Source: Combretum micranthum
Taxonomy: Eukaryota; Streptophyta; Magnoliopsida; Myrtales; Combretaceae
DNA length: 64,000 nt
NCBI GenBank assembly: GCA_024138025.1
Contig: JAMXBD010003395.1
Coordinates: 1 to 64,000 of the forward strand
Reading direction: 5' to 3'
Of this stretch, positions 47,481-58,790 are shown piece after piece (position 1 is the stretch's first letter; each line of letters begins with the position of its first letter). The position numbers and the translations under genes were made by a program. The notes beneath the pieces were generated by a model. That model was not told the origin of the DNA and searched no databases. It saw only the letters and a list, made by a program, of their open reading frames with translations.

Positions 47481-47744
47481 TGAAAAACCAAGGTTGATTT
47501 TATAAATCTAACTTAACTTAACATCTTAATGTATAAAAGACACAATTAATAACTATACCACACACACTTTAATACATATAAAACAAAATATTAATTTCAC
47601 TACATATGCAAAATAATACATTTGGACCATTACCAACATAACTATCCTAAACATCATGCTCATTCAATTCAATACCTAATATAAATAAACAACACATGGA
47701 AATTAAATAGAATTTAAGTTTAGGTCATTTCATTTTCATTTTGA

Positions 47745-49800
47745 TTGCTTAGTGTCATGGTATGAGAGGTAAATTATGATCTTTTTATGGAGTGTCTGTG
47801 CAAAATTTGACTATCTCATCTATTTGATTCTCATTTTACTTGTACCCTGGGTTACTCTTGGGTCAAATCGCATCTGAGACAAAATACACTGACCTAGTAC
47901 ACACATAGCACATTTTTTTACCTGGAACAAATATACTAACCTGGGACAAAATATACTATTTAGGACATTTTGCACCTAAAATAAAAATACATTACACCTA
48001 GAACAAAATACACTATCTATGACATATTGACTTGTACACAAGTTGCCTTACATAAAAATCAATAACTTGACCTAAAAATTTTCGTTGCATCCTGAATAAT
48101 GATCCAATTTTCTCTTTCTTGTCTTACAGACACCTCTAAGTACACATTTTATAACCTCATACATTGAAATGTTACTAAAAGTATGTGTTAATTATTATTC
48201 TCAGTTTAACATTTTAACTCTTACTAATGTGTGTTTGTTTAATAGATAGAGAAGCCTAGTTTACTAAATTTGTGTTGTTTTTAAATTTGCATACTATTAG
48301 ACATCAATAAGGATCGCGTCTGACTTAAGGCTCGGCTTAAACCACAATTGATGGGTCAACCCATCGGGCTGCCTAGATGTATAAGTCATGGCCCATGACC
48401 CAGTTGAACCACCACCAACAGGTCAATCCCCTGGCTTGACCTAGCCAAATGAGTCATGTCCTGGTGAGTAGCCAGGTTGTTAAAGGATCGACTTCCAAAC
48501 CTTTACGCACACATTTTGTAACCTTGTACATTAATATGACTAAAATTGCGTGTTAATTATTATTCTCATTAACTCTTGCTAGTGTATGTTTGTTTATAGA
48601 TTGACAAGCTCAGTTGACAAATTTGCATTGTGTTTAGATTTGTACCCCAGCTCAAACCACCATCGATTGGTTAACTTGCCAGCTTAACTTGACCGAATGG
48701 GTCATGGCCCACCACATGACCTAGTAGATAGCTAGATCATTAACAGGTCGACCCCAAAACTGTTGATGACCCCTAAAACTCGTGGACCTAATAGGTCAGC
48801 CTAAGTTGGCCCCAAAAAAACGAAAAAAAAGCAAAGAAAAATAAATATAATAAATGGTTAAACTATTTCAATGTGAATAGTGAAAATATGTTACTATTGA
48901 CAACATTAATTGAGTTATTATGGGTAACAACACAAGTAATATATGGTTAAAAATGATGTGAGGCTTATTTATATGGACTTGCAACTAGAGGAATTTTTTT
49001 CTTCTTAACGATATAAGACTCATTTTTGTCTTTATTTATATCTTGAGTGTATTTATGTCTCACATTACCAACTTCACAAGTAGACTTGGATGTAATTGTA
49101 TATAAATAAATCCACATCTTCAACAATTCTTCTAACAAATGGGCTAAAGAATATTATTCTTCTGCTCAATTTTATTTTAAGTTAAAAATTTATCTAAGTT
49201 GTTTTTAAATATATATTATATAAATACATATTTTACTTTTATATTTCTTATTTTATCTTTTACAAGGATAATTAATATAATTAATTTTAAATCATTTTGT
49301 AGATTGTTTTATTTTAAAAAATGATTGGCTAGTTTAATGGGCCATGAATTAGCCTATGAACCCGTAGGTGGCTCGAAACAAACTTGGCTTGCCATAGTTT
49401 AGGATGGTTTCAATCCACCCGTGAGAAGACACGTGACCTAACAGGTCTAGATCGGTTCAGGCGTGTGTGGATGTTTGTATCCTACTACAAAATTAGGACA
49501 ATTAACATCACATATTCTAATTCTGCTTGCTAAAGTCTAGACGCTTACCATGAGTTTACTACTAGCTTTTAAGAGCATGGAGAAGATCGATATATACCAA
49601 GTATGACTAGTGTCAACGGTCAATTGCTTGTCTTACATAGCTTTCATCTAATCCTTTGCACACAATGATTTGCTCAAATATATGTGTAGATTTTATCTTA
49701 TTATTATTATTATTATTATTAAAGGCAATACATATCATGGAAGACACATTGTCCCACAACTTGAGTCCAATTCTATTATTATTTTATATGTTCATTATTG
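47745..49800 (-). repeat. Duplicated segment, partial copy C (inverted)
   Basis: 47750-49600 is the reverse complement of copy A from about 28810 back to 27200, including the GGGTC-type tandem units (48150-48800) and the CAAAAGCTAGTAG/CTACTAGCTTTTAAGAG landmark near 49558. It lacks the Gnk2-like gene. From about 49640 a short stretch instead matches copy A 31850-31960 in direct orientation (CACACAATGATTTGCTCAAAT and GAGTCCAATTCTATTATTAT). An (ATT)n run is at 49699-49721. Confidence 0.65.
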
Positions 49801-50644
49801 TTTTTTTTTAAAAAAAAGATATATTATAACTTTGGGGAATAGGGAATCCAATTGGATCTATGTATGTTAAGAGATCAATATTGATACGATTAAATTATAA
49901 TAGTACTGTCCATCTTCTACTCTACAAAATAATTTGATTAGTGAAATGAACTTCTATCAGGAAATGAGCACAATAAATTCATAATGGAAAGTATGCAATA
50001 TATATTACTTACTACCGAAATATTCATCTTAACCTTATGTACTTATATGGCACATGATGGATTGGCAATTTCATAGCAGCTTCATCCATTCTTTAGCACC
50101 TGAATCTTAGCTAATGCCAATAATAACACGTCTGGACAAGGTTTTTAGCATCATATGAACGAGAAAAAGATTCATTGGCTATTATACACCACGAGTAACA
50201 TACACGTGGTGTGTAATTACCAATAGTTTTTTAACACTTACGTATATGGGAGGTGATTAATTTAAAAATTACTCACTATATTTCCCATGTATTAGCATAT
50301 GGTTGGTAATTATATATGATATATACATCCAAGTGATTTGTATCATCTACTCAATATCTTTCCCATACTATCAGATGTGTTATAGATACGACACAATATA
50401 ATATCATCGAGATTTTTTAAACATATGTCTTATAGATCGTTATATCGAGTAGTTAACCCTAAATTTGGTCACAGAGCTTCTTTCCCAACATTTAATGGCC
50501 CTCTTAAACAAAATGAGGAGTAATTGAAGCTAGTTGGAGATTATTATTGGGAAAAAGAATAATATAAAAGTATATTTTCACCCATTGGTCTAAAGTCAAG
50601 GGATGGCGCATTTATTTAACACAAACGAATGTTTTCGCAGGTCG
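49801..50644. other. AT-rich DNA left of CACTA element
   Basis: No gene or repeat identified beyond ordinary AT-rich sequence. Confidence 0.5.
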
Positions 50645-50663
50645 CACTAGTAGAGAAGTTGGT

Positions 50664-50880
50664 ATGGGAGGCGAAAATTAAGAGGCGAAATTCGCCTCTT
50701 AAAGTATCTGAGGCGAATTTCGCCTCATCTTAACAAAAGAGGCGAATTTTGCCTCATCCTAGTCAGCATTTGAGGCGAAATTCGCCTCTGACTAGGATGA
50801 TGAGGCGAAATTCTCTCACTAGCCTAGTCAGCGGCGAATTTCGCCTCAAATGCTGACTAGGATGAGGCGAAATTCGCCTC
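50664..50880. repeat. CACTA 5-prime subterminal palindromes
   Basis: Full or near-full GAGGCGAA-W-TTCGCCTC units at 50682-50698, 50710-50726, 50739-50755, 50772-50788, 50831-50847 and 50864-50880; partial ones near 50670 and 50802. The segments 50753-50785 and 50833-50865 are also a 33-bp inverted repeat that includes CCTAGTCAGCATTTG. CACTA subterminal repeats are the binding sites of the TnpA-type protein in En/Spm; here each site is itself a dyad. Confidence 0.92.
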
Positions 50881-50884
50881 ATCT

Positions 50885-51300
50885 TTCCCCTATATATACC
50901 CTTCCTCCGTCTCTTTCACTTGCACCTCTCACATTCTCTCTCTCGCACATCTCTCCCTCGCTCGCACACACAACACACACACACCGACCACGCACACAGA
51001 CACTCACACACTCACACGCGCACACACACACACCGACCCACGCACACATCGACCTCACACACACACACACACACGACCCACACACGACCCCACACACACA
51101 CACCGACCACACACTAGCTCACTGACGCACACACACACACCCCCCACCACAAACGCACATACACTCAGCACACATCAGAAAAAAAAATAGTTCGATTAAG
51201 TAAATTTAATTATACGGTAAGTTTTTATTTTTTTATTTAATTCTTATAGTTTTTATTTTATAGTAAAATATTTTGATTGATATTTTAATTTTTAATGCAG
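50885..51300 (+). promoter_or_regulatory. CACTA promoter, leader and leader intron, module 1
   Basis: TATATATA at 50891-50898, ten bases after the last palindrome, is a strong TATA box. A pyrimidine-rich then CA-rich leader follows (50930-51175), then GTTCGATTAA near 51190 and a possible 84-nt intron with donor ACG|GTAAG (51217) and acceptor TTTAATGCAG (ending 51300). Palindromes overlapping the promoter would allow element-coded proteins to control it. Confidence 0.65.
50964..51178. repeat. CA-rich simple sequence
   Basis: Imperfect (CA)n with GAC, TC and CG interruptions. The long open frames through it on both strands are products of the dinucleotide repeat. Confidence 0.9.
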
Positions 51301-52248
51301 GTATCTGATAATTTGGGTGGATTTGATCGGATATTTTTGTACTACAATTACTACGTGTTAGTTCAATTTGTTATGAACTTTTTAATTCATTTATTTAAAT
51401 AGTAGTAGTAATATTTATGTAGTAATATGTATTTAATTTATAGTTATGTATATTTGTGTGTAGTTGAAGAAATTATAGATTTTAGGATATGTGATTACAT
51501 GTTTATTATTCAATTTATGTTTATGTTTAAATTCATGTCACTAGATTAATATAAATACTGAGAATATTATTTTCATGTATATTGATTAATGATGTTCAAT
51601 ATATAGTTTGTATTTATTGTTAGAAATTGAAAAAAACTATGTATATACTTAGGATCAAGTATTTAATTATTATTCGAAGCTTGTTTTTATATGTTTAGAT
51701 TAATAAGACATAAAATAAGTGTAAGTATTGAAATAATACTACTTTTATATGTAGTATTTCTGATATTATATGTATATTATATATTTATTATAAGTAAGGT
51801 AAAAATATTATATGAATTTACGATCTAGTGATGGTATATTTGTCTAATATATGTGTATTGTGTTTCTTTTTGATACATAGTGTAAATATTTTTATTTTAT
51901 ACTATTAATGTATGTGAACAAAAATCATATTAGTTACATATAAACAATTATTATTATGTTTAATACATGTGTAATATGTTTAACTTCATAAAGTATGTAT
52001 ATATGTGTTACAGTTAGTAATGCTCCTATTGATATGTTTATGAATTAATTTATGTTAAATTTGTAATAAATGTATTTTTCTTAGAGATTCGATAAAACTA
52101 TACATATTATCTGTAATGCATGACACATATAGGGTTAAATAATAAGTAAATCAAAATCAAATGGTGTTTCAATATTAGATGCTTGCATAGTTTATAGGAG
52201 AGTTATCGATGTGACTTAAATGTGGTAATTATTAAGTATCAATTTAGG
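51301..52248. other. AT-rich CACTA interior
   Basis: No coding signal; probably a long leader intron ending at the TTTAG acceptor just before the ATG at 52249. Confidence 0.4.
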
Positions 52249-53135
52249 ATGTCTGAACGAAGTTGGCATATGACACGTGATTTGACAACAAACGTAATAT
52301 GAAATGGGGTTAGAGAGTTTTTAGAAGCTGCTGTAAACCAAGCGGGCAGATGGACTGATTAGATGCCCTTGTATAGATTGCCTTAATGGTTCATGGCAAT
52401 CTATTCAGATTATTGAGTATCACCTCCTCAGGAGGGGAATGGCTTGGACCTACTCCCCTTGGATTTATCACGGTGAGGATGTAGATGAATACGAGGTATA
52501 TGATAATGTTGTTATGGATGAAGGGAGCAATCCACTTGAAGACACGCACTTTGAAGATGAGGCAGATTAAAAACTTTTGGAAGATATTGCTGTTGATATA
52601 AGTGATGGTGATGGCGATGGCGATGATATTGACAGCGAAGATGAAAGTAGTGGGTTTAATGGAGATGGGTGGACTGGAATGTTTGAAAAAGCAAAGAGTC
52701 CAGTGTATCCGGGATGTACAAAGTTTTCATTATTATCAGCAGTAGTGCAAATGATAAATCTAAAGATTGATGGGAAGCGGTCTGTGAAGTCATTTAACAA
52801 TTGGCTTGACTTAATAAAAAGTTTGTTACCTGCCGATAATTTGTTACCTACATCATATTATGAAGCACGGAAGTTTTTGAAGCAGTTAGGCATGGATACA
52901 AACATGATTCATGCTTGTAAAAATGATTGTGTTTTGTTTCGAAAAGAATTCAAAAATCTTGATACATGCCCAGTGTGTGGGGAAGGAAGATGGAAGCTTT
53001 ATACATGAAAACAAAAAACAGTACCGGTTAAGGTGTTGCGACATTTCCCATTAGTTCCAAGATTACAAAGGCTATTTATGTGCCGGAAGACGGCTCCAGA
53101 GATGAGATGGCACAAGGAAAAGTATATAAGTAAAT
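52249..53135 (+). pseudogene. CACTA tnp2 transposase, N-terminal fragment
   Basis: MSERSWHMTRDLT opens after an acceptor. GVREFLEAAVNQAGRW and, after a frameshift near 52360, RCPCIDCLNGSWQSIQIIEY HLLRRGM form the transposase-associated zinc domain. An acidic linker (SDGDGDGDDIDSEDE) follows. SYYEARKFLKQLGMDTNMIH, CKNDCVLFRKEFKNLDTCPV and CGEGRWKLYT lead after another stop into LRHFPLVPRLQRLFM and KTAPEMRWHKEK, hallmarks of the Transposase_21 (tnp2) family. The catalytic part that should follow is absent; AT-rich DNA takes over near 53135. Stops at 52300, 52358 and 52568. Confidence 0.88.
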
Positions 53136-53670
53136 TCACTAATAAATATATATTTTTTATAATAAATATTTAATCTATATAAATATTTGTTTATTTAAAT
53201 TTTTATAAATATAAGTACATAACTCAATTGAAATATTTACTTTTAATCTTATATATTAGTAAATAAATTGATTAATAAAATATGTAATTTGAATATATTA
53301 AATATTTAATTTATATAAATATTTTTTATGATTCATTTTTAATCAAAATAAGCACATGACACAATTGAATAAGATTAATTTTTAATCTTATTTACTAGTA
53401 AATAAAATGATTAATAAAAATATAATTTGATTAATTAATATTTTATCTATATATAAATTTTTTATAATTAACTTTTTAATTAATAAAAGTACATCACTCA
53501 ATTAAATAAGATTAATTTTTAATCTTATTTAATAATAAATAAGTTGATAAATAAATAAATATTTTTAATAATTAATCTTTAAAAAATTATACAAAATTTT
53601 CTATTAAAATTTTTAGCGGGACAACGCGGGAGAAGAAAAGCGGGCGCGGGAGTTTGGAATTTTTTATTAT
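53136..53670. other. AT-rich CACTA interior with GCGGG repeats
   Basis: Strongly AT-rich, with three loosely repeated blocks of AAATAAGATTAATTTTTAATCTTATTTA type near 53365, 53505 and similar. Four GCGGG motifs lie at 53616-53650, just before the second palindrome cluster. Confidence 0.6.
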
Positions 53671-53777
53671 GAGGCGAAATTCCCCTCATTTTGTCATATG
53701 AGGCGAATTTCGCCTCACTATCCAACTCATGAGGCGAAATTCCCTCAGATTTCAACATATGAGGCGAATTTCGCCTC
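53671..53777. repeat. CACTA internal palindrome cluster
   Basis: GAGGCGAA-W-TTCGCCTC units at 53700-53716 and 53761-53777, with imperfect ones at 53671-53687 and 53731-53746. The spacing of about 30 bp is regular. Confidence 0.9.
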
Positions 53778-53779
53778 AT

Positions 53780-53962
53780 CAGCCCCCAGTCACTGCCTAT
53801 ATATACCCCCACTTCTCCTCTCTGCTCGCTCAAATTTCTCTCCCCTCTCTCTCATTCGCTGTTCGATCAACATCGGTAATTCATCCTCCATTTTTATTTC
53901 ATTTACTTAATTTTTATATTTAATTTTTATTTATAATTATTTATTTGGATTTATTTTTGCAG
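53780..53962 (+). promoter_or_regulatory. CACTA promoter, leader and leader intron, module 2
   Basis: Same architecture as module 1: TATATATA (53799-53805, flanked by CC and CCCCC as before), a CT-rich leader, GTTCGATCAA near 53861, donor ATCG|GTAAT (53876) and acceptor TTTTTGCAG (ending 53962), giving an 87-nt intron. No transposase frame follows before the 3-prime end of the element. Confidence 0.6.
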
Positions 53963-54456
53963 GATTTTACCATTTCTCATTACAAGTTCAACAATATTAA
54001 AATCAAATATAACATAAGGTATAATATTTTCATTTATATTTACAAAGTTTTTGCAATTTTTTCCAAATTTTAGATATATATTCTACTTTTTATTTTATAA
54101 CATTTATATCAATATAAATATATTTATAATATCATAATACTTTTATTATTTCAAATGTTTACAATAACAAACTTACATACAATATTTTAAGTAAAATATA
54201 AATATATTTGTAATATTAATTATACGTTTTTTAAAATTATTGCAATAAGTGTTGTATTATTATTTATAAATTCTGAAAAAATATATTAATTAATAAATTT
54301 TAAGTCAAATATTAATAGTAATAAATTTGTAATATTAATTATATAATTTTTATAATATGTGTTGCATTTTTTTAAAATTCTGAAATAATATATTAATAAT
54401 TATAAAATTTTACTAAAAATTATTCGTCTGTTAAAGGGTGAGTATATTTGGTAGAT

Positions 54457-54660
54457 GAGGCGAAACTCGCCTCCCTCTTTCTATATGAGGCGAATTTCGC
54501 CCTAGCATGAGGCGAATTTCACCTCACGTTTTAAAACGTGAGGCGAAATTCGCCTCCTTTTCCCTAAGATGGCCGACCTACACAGGCGAATTTTTCGCCT
54601 CAATAGCACTACTGAGGCGAAATTCTAAGCTATTGAGGCAAAAAATTTCGCCTCTTAATG
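54457..54660. repeat. CACTA 3-prime subterminal palindromes
   Basis: Units at 54457-54473, 54487-54503 (imperfect), 54509-54525, 54540-54556, 54582-54601 and 54614-54656. 54509-54556 together form one 48-bp palindrome with a single mismatched pair, centred on CACGTTTTAAAACGTG. Confidence 0.92.
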
Positions 54661-54677
54661 TCATTTTTTTACTAGTG

Positions 54678-56160
54678 TGGCAGTACACATCATTCGTAGG
54701 TAATAACTGATAAGCAAGAGGGTAATCACCATTATCTGCAACCGAAATCATCAATACAACACCCTTTGAATAGTTCGTGTCATGTTCTCTCTAAAAATAT
54801 ATGACTCGAGAGGTAGGCGGGTTGAGATTCATTGCACATGAAATGTTCCGACATATTAGTTGTTGTGTGGGTATCAATCTGGATGCAACGATTACGTGCG
54901 TATCGAGTGACTATCGCGCTACGCGTAACCTAGGGAAACAACAAGTGATAGGATGATCAAGAGAGTATCGTGTAGGGAGGAGGAGTAGGCAATCTCAATA
55001 GGCTCTAACACACGTGTGACAGGTGAGGGAGCTAAATAGCATCAACCTCACTGAGTACTATGGATTTGTGTATGTTCTTGAGTAAATTAAGTGTTTGATC
55101 CACCAAGACGGAAATCCGACAGCACGACGGCGTTCGTCCAAGATTTTCACCTTATCCAAATGAGGTGAGGACTAAGGTATTTATAGAGAATCTAGCTGTC
55201 GATGTCGTCCGTCAGATGAGATAGACGACCAACGGCTAAGATGAGTCCTTCTCAAAGTGGATATGGATGTGGGCTCCCTTATGGACCCAGGCCCATTGAG
55301 GCCTTTCATTGTAATGTGTGTGAGCCAATTTGAGAAAGGTTGGAATTGGGCAGGCCAATTCCAACGGGCCCTACTCCAAGCCTACCATGCCAATTCTCCC
55401 ATGATCATCCCAATTGAATTGGGCCTAACTCTTTAAGCCCTGTCACATTAGCCCAAAGAGTTAAATCCAAATAAGAATTAGGCTTAAGGCCTTTGTAATC
55501 AAATTTGTACATCTACAGTTGTCATACTGGGTTTTTTATTTGGAGACTTTGCATTTAATTAATATATGCCCTTTGGAAGGAAAGTATCTATACCAGAATT
55601 TAGGTATAAGGAAAAAGTGCGTGTACATATATATTTCAATGAAACCGATGAAAATGTCATTAGGTTGAAAATAATCCAAAAAATAGACTAGTTAAATCCG
55701 TTGAGTTTGAATTTTAATTAAATTTGTCTCTAAAAGAGACGGGTTTAATGCAACTATAATGAACTGAAAAAATAAATTATCCAATGGTATTTTTATAATA
55801 TTTTATGAAAAATATTTTTTTTTTTCTTACGGTGTGCTCTTTCTCAGTGTCCACTTTTATCCGAATGGAGGATTTACCCGCCAAAACCAAAGCAAAGCAA
55901 ATCGTTATAATTATAAGTTCGATGCTTCAAATTCCTCCTAGGTGTTGACAGTCTAGCAAAAAAGATCCACTCAAAATTTATATCCAATGTGGACAAAACT
56001 TTATTAGTTTTTTATTATGATTAAAGAAAAAACAAATTTTAATTTTTGTTACTCTTAATTGTTAGGCATCACCTTCCTTTCTTGCTTTGTTTTTTTTTTT
56101 TTTTTTTTTGTGACTTTGATTTATTTCGAACTAAATACTTGGTGCTCACATTATTTTATC
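54678..56160. other. Intergenic DNA right of CACTA element
   Basis: No protein recognised. 54800-55500 is less AT-rich than its surroundings and has repeated GGCCCAATT/AATTGGGC motifs (55345-55440) resembling an LTR-derived sequence; not resolved. T-rich run at 56088-56109. Confidence 0.4.
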
Positions 56161-57640
56161 AAAACTCAATATTTTATGGAAGTACCAAGGACACCACCTT
56201 AGATTCTCATTGGTAATGTTGTGCTAGTTAAGGGTGACACTCTGAAGAAGTTATCGCGTAAAAAGTTTTACATTATAGGGATGGATTTCATGTTTCAAGT
56301 TTTATCCATGGAAAAAAATAAAGAATAATAAAATGAATCCATAGTTAGATATACTTGTCATCAACTTAGACCTACGTTTCTCAAATTTGACCAAATGCAA
56401 ATGTGGTTGGAGGAGCTTAAGAAAAACACATTTATGTTGAGTTTTGTAGATAAGAGCAAACGTAGTGGAGTATAACATTACTACAAAACCAAAATGGAAA
56501 ACCCTAATGTGCTCTCTTCAGCTCCGATCAAAGATCAATGCAACGATTTCTTCAAACGTAGAAAGAACAGAAATATCGATATGTCTGTTTGGTTAACTTT
56601 TTTTTTTAGTAGATACAAATAATTTTTTTTTCTAACAAATTGTTTATCAAAGAATAGATACAAATAAAAAAAAATTGACACTTTCTATGAAAATAACAAA
56701 TAGATCAAATATAGATAAATATAAATACAAATAAGATACATTTATACATATTATTTTAATACGGATATAGATATATGTCACAATGGTACCTTAGGGAACG
56801 ATACTGTTTTGAAGACAATATAAAGACAACTGGAAAAGTTATCCCAAATTCATCATGTAGAGATAAAGTCGCATCGCAAATACCGAATGTTTACGAATCA
56901 GCATTCTTCTCAAATCCCATATTTGATGAACAAGAAAGCGAGGATGACAATATGGAGGACCTAGAAGGAGAAGAGGAAGACATCATAAGTGAAGGTCTTG
57001 GGATCTACAAAATCTCCTTTAAAAGTGATGAAAAGGAGCAAATCGGAAGACGATGGAAACACACCCTAATAAAAAAAGTTATAAGACCAAATCCAAGGTA
57101 TAAGACCCTTCTGATGAAATTACGAATGACGTGGAAATGGAATAAAGGATAAAATATGGTCAGCGGGGGAGAGGTTTTTAATTTTTATTTTGTCTCCTTT
57201 GGGACAGAATAGCATTTCCAATTCATCGAATAGGAAGGACCGTGGCTTGTGAATAGGAACTTCCTTGCAATTCAAAGAATAAACCTAAAATTTACGCCCC
57301 TAATAGTAGATTTGAATCCATAGCGATTTGGGCAAGAATCCAAAATTACCAATTGAGTGCTATTGTCAAGAGGTCTTAAAAATATTGTATGAGCTTTAGG
57401 AATGGTTTTACGATTTGACACATTAATTGCACAAATTAAAAGACGAAGATATGCCAGATTGAGCATTCAAGTGAACAATCAAACGCCTCTTGTGCATACT
57501 ATACAGTAAAAACATGATAAGGTACAATATGAAGGCCTCCCATCACTATTTATAGCATGCGGATGTGAGGGACACACAATATTAATAGGATGTAATAGGG
57601 TTCCAATCATAAATCCTAAAAAGATGGAAGAAAACAATCA
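56160..57640 (+). pseudogene. LINE ORF1 (DUF4283/zinc knuckle) remnant
   Basis: The 125-codon frame 56775-57152 has an acidic stretch (NMEDLEGEEEDIISEG) and then RRWKHTLIKKVI, the start of the DUF4283 RNA-binding domain of plant L1-type LINE ORF1. After a stop the similarity continues with EGPWLVNRNFLAIQR, then RRRYARLSIQVNNQTPLVH, KVQYEGLPSLFIACGCEGHT and C (57440-57600), the domain end and a degenerate CCHC knuckle. The part before 56775 is only loosely gene-like. No endonuclease or reverse transcriptase follows, so the copy is truncated. Confidence 0.65.
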
Positions 57641-58170
57641 CGCAGAAGGTATGAAAGGAACGGGTAGAAATGTTTAAAATGCCTAATTACTACAACCTTA
57701 CGGGAAAGACGAAAATATTAAGAATGATACCTTTTGAATAAAAGTAGAGAGAACGGGACAGGAGTTAATATACATAGGAAAAGTACCACAAAAGAAACTA
57801 CGCAAGCTAATGAGGATGGGGTCCCACTTAAAAAAGGAACAAGCTTAACACCAAGTAAGGAGAAAGACGTGAGAGGAATGACAATAAAAGAAAGTTAAGA
57901 ATCCCTTCTCAAGAGTCAAAACATCATGACAAGCCGCCCTTTGGCTGACCTGCAAAAGAACTCAAGCGTCAAGATGAACAGTGACAAACCAAATGTGATG
58001 AAAACTTAAATCCATACACTATTACAAAGTTTATATCTCAAAAAGCACCTTTACCAGAAAACATAGCCACACCAAAAAGATTGCTAACTATTAAACAGCA
58101 AGCTTGAAAACATGATATAGAATCCATTAATCATCTAGGCATGAGGATCTTGCACCCAATGGTCGAAACT
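57641..58170. other. Decayed continuation of LINE ORF1 or intergenic DNA
   Basis: A-rich, no clear frame. It may be the tail of the ORF1 remnant. Confidence 0.3.
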
Positions 58171-58790
58171 AACAGTGTAACGATCTGGAATTCTATCTAT
58201 TGAGATATTGTTCACTTTAGCAAAGTGTCACACTATTTTGCCTTAATACCAATTGCTTTTTAGGTCACCATCATGAAAGTACTCTCTATTGAATACGCTT
58301 AACTTTAATATTTTGATGAACTCAAAACCATTACACTAAAAAATGCCTTGATGATTAGAGTTTCGCCATCTATATTTGAGAGGCATTACATTTTTTTGTA
58401 CAAATATTGATGTCCTTGTCAATTTTGTTGCACATGTCTAAAACTACACCAAGCAAAGAGGACGCTAAAGGTACTCCATATAGACTCAGAAGGTATTCCA
58501 CTTTGAGGCATTTTTTCCTGTATAGCATTTGTCTCCCCCATTTCCAGCAAATGAAAGTCTCTAATACTATAAGTAATGATGCGAAACTCCGTCCACTTAG
58601 ATACTGTCTAACTTGGCAATATGTCATATGGTTTGTTTTTTAGTGTTAATTGCTTCCCAAGAGGTCATTTATCCTAGAAAGTGCTTTCTACTAAGTATAC
58701 TTAGTTTTAAAGTTCTAATGAACTCTAAGCCATTACACTAAAAAATATATCAATGATTAAAATTTCACCTTATATTTAGAGGATATCACA
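58170..58790. repeat. Pair of diverged direct repeats
   Basis: 58200-58390 and 58610-58790 share CCATTACACTAAAAAAT followed by AATGATTA/GATGATTAGAGTTTC, and preceding AAAGTGCTTTCTA/GAAAGTACTCTCTATT blocks. Similarity is partial. They could be remnants of one small LTR-type repeat pair. Confidence 0.4.

Larger units (their letters stand above)
50645..54677 (+). mobile_element. CACTA (En/Spm-type) DNA transposon, defective
   Basis: Starts CACTAGTAGAGAAG and ends TTTTTTTACTAGTG, the complement of CACTAGTAAAAAAA, so both ends carry the CACTA terminal motif. Subterminal zones at both ends are packed with palindromes of the form GAGGCGAA-W-TTCGCCTC. A tnp2-type transposase fragment lies inside. 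The 3-bp flanks are TCG and TGG, one mismatch from a 3-bp target duplication. CACTA elements move by cut-and-paste; this copy lacks most of its transposase. A second internal promoter-like module suggests a composite. Confidence 0.9.

Noticed and set aside
50850..51125. Overlapping 65-91 codon open frames on both strands rich in His/Thr or Val/Cys
   Set aside because: They are translations of an imperfect CA dinucleotide repeat, not genes.
50664..54660. CRISPR-like reading of regularly spaced GAGGCGAAATTCGCCTC repeats
   Set aside because: The repeats are CACTA subterminal sites bounded by CACTA termini in plant DNA; spacers are irregular and partly repeated.
53579..54710. Frames beginning MRRISPH or MRRNSPH and similar
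   Set aside because: They are produced by the palindromic repeats themselves; composition is not protein-like and the frames have no homology signal.
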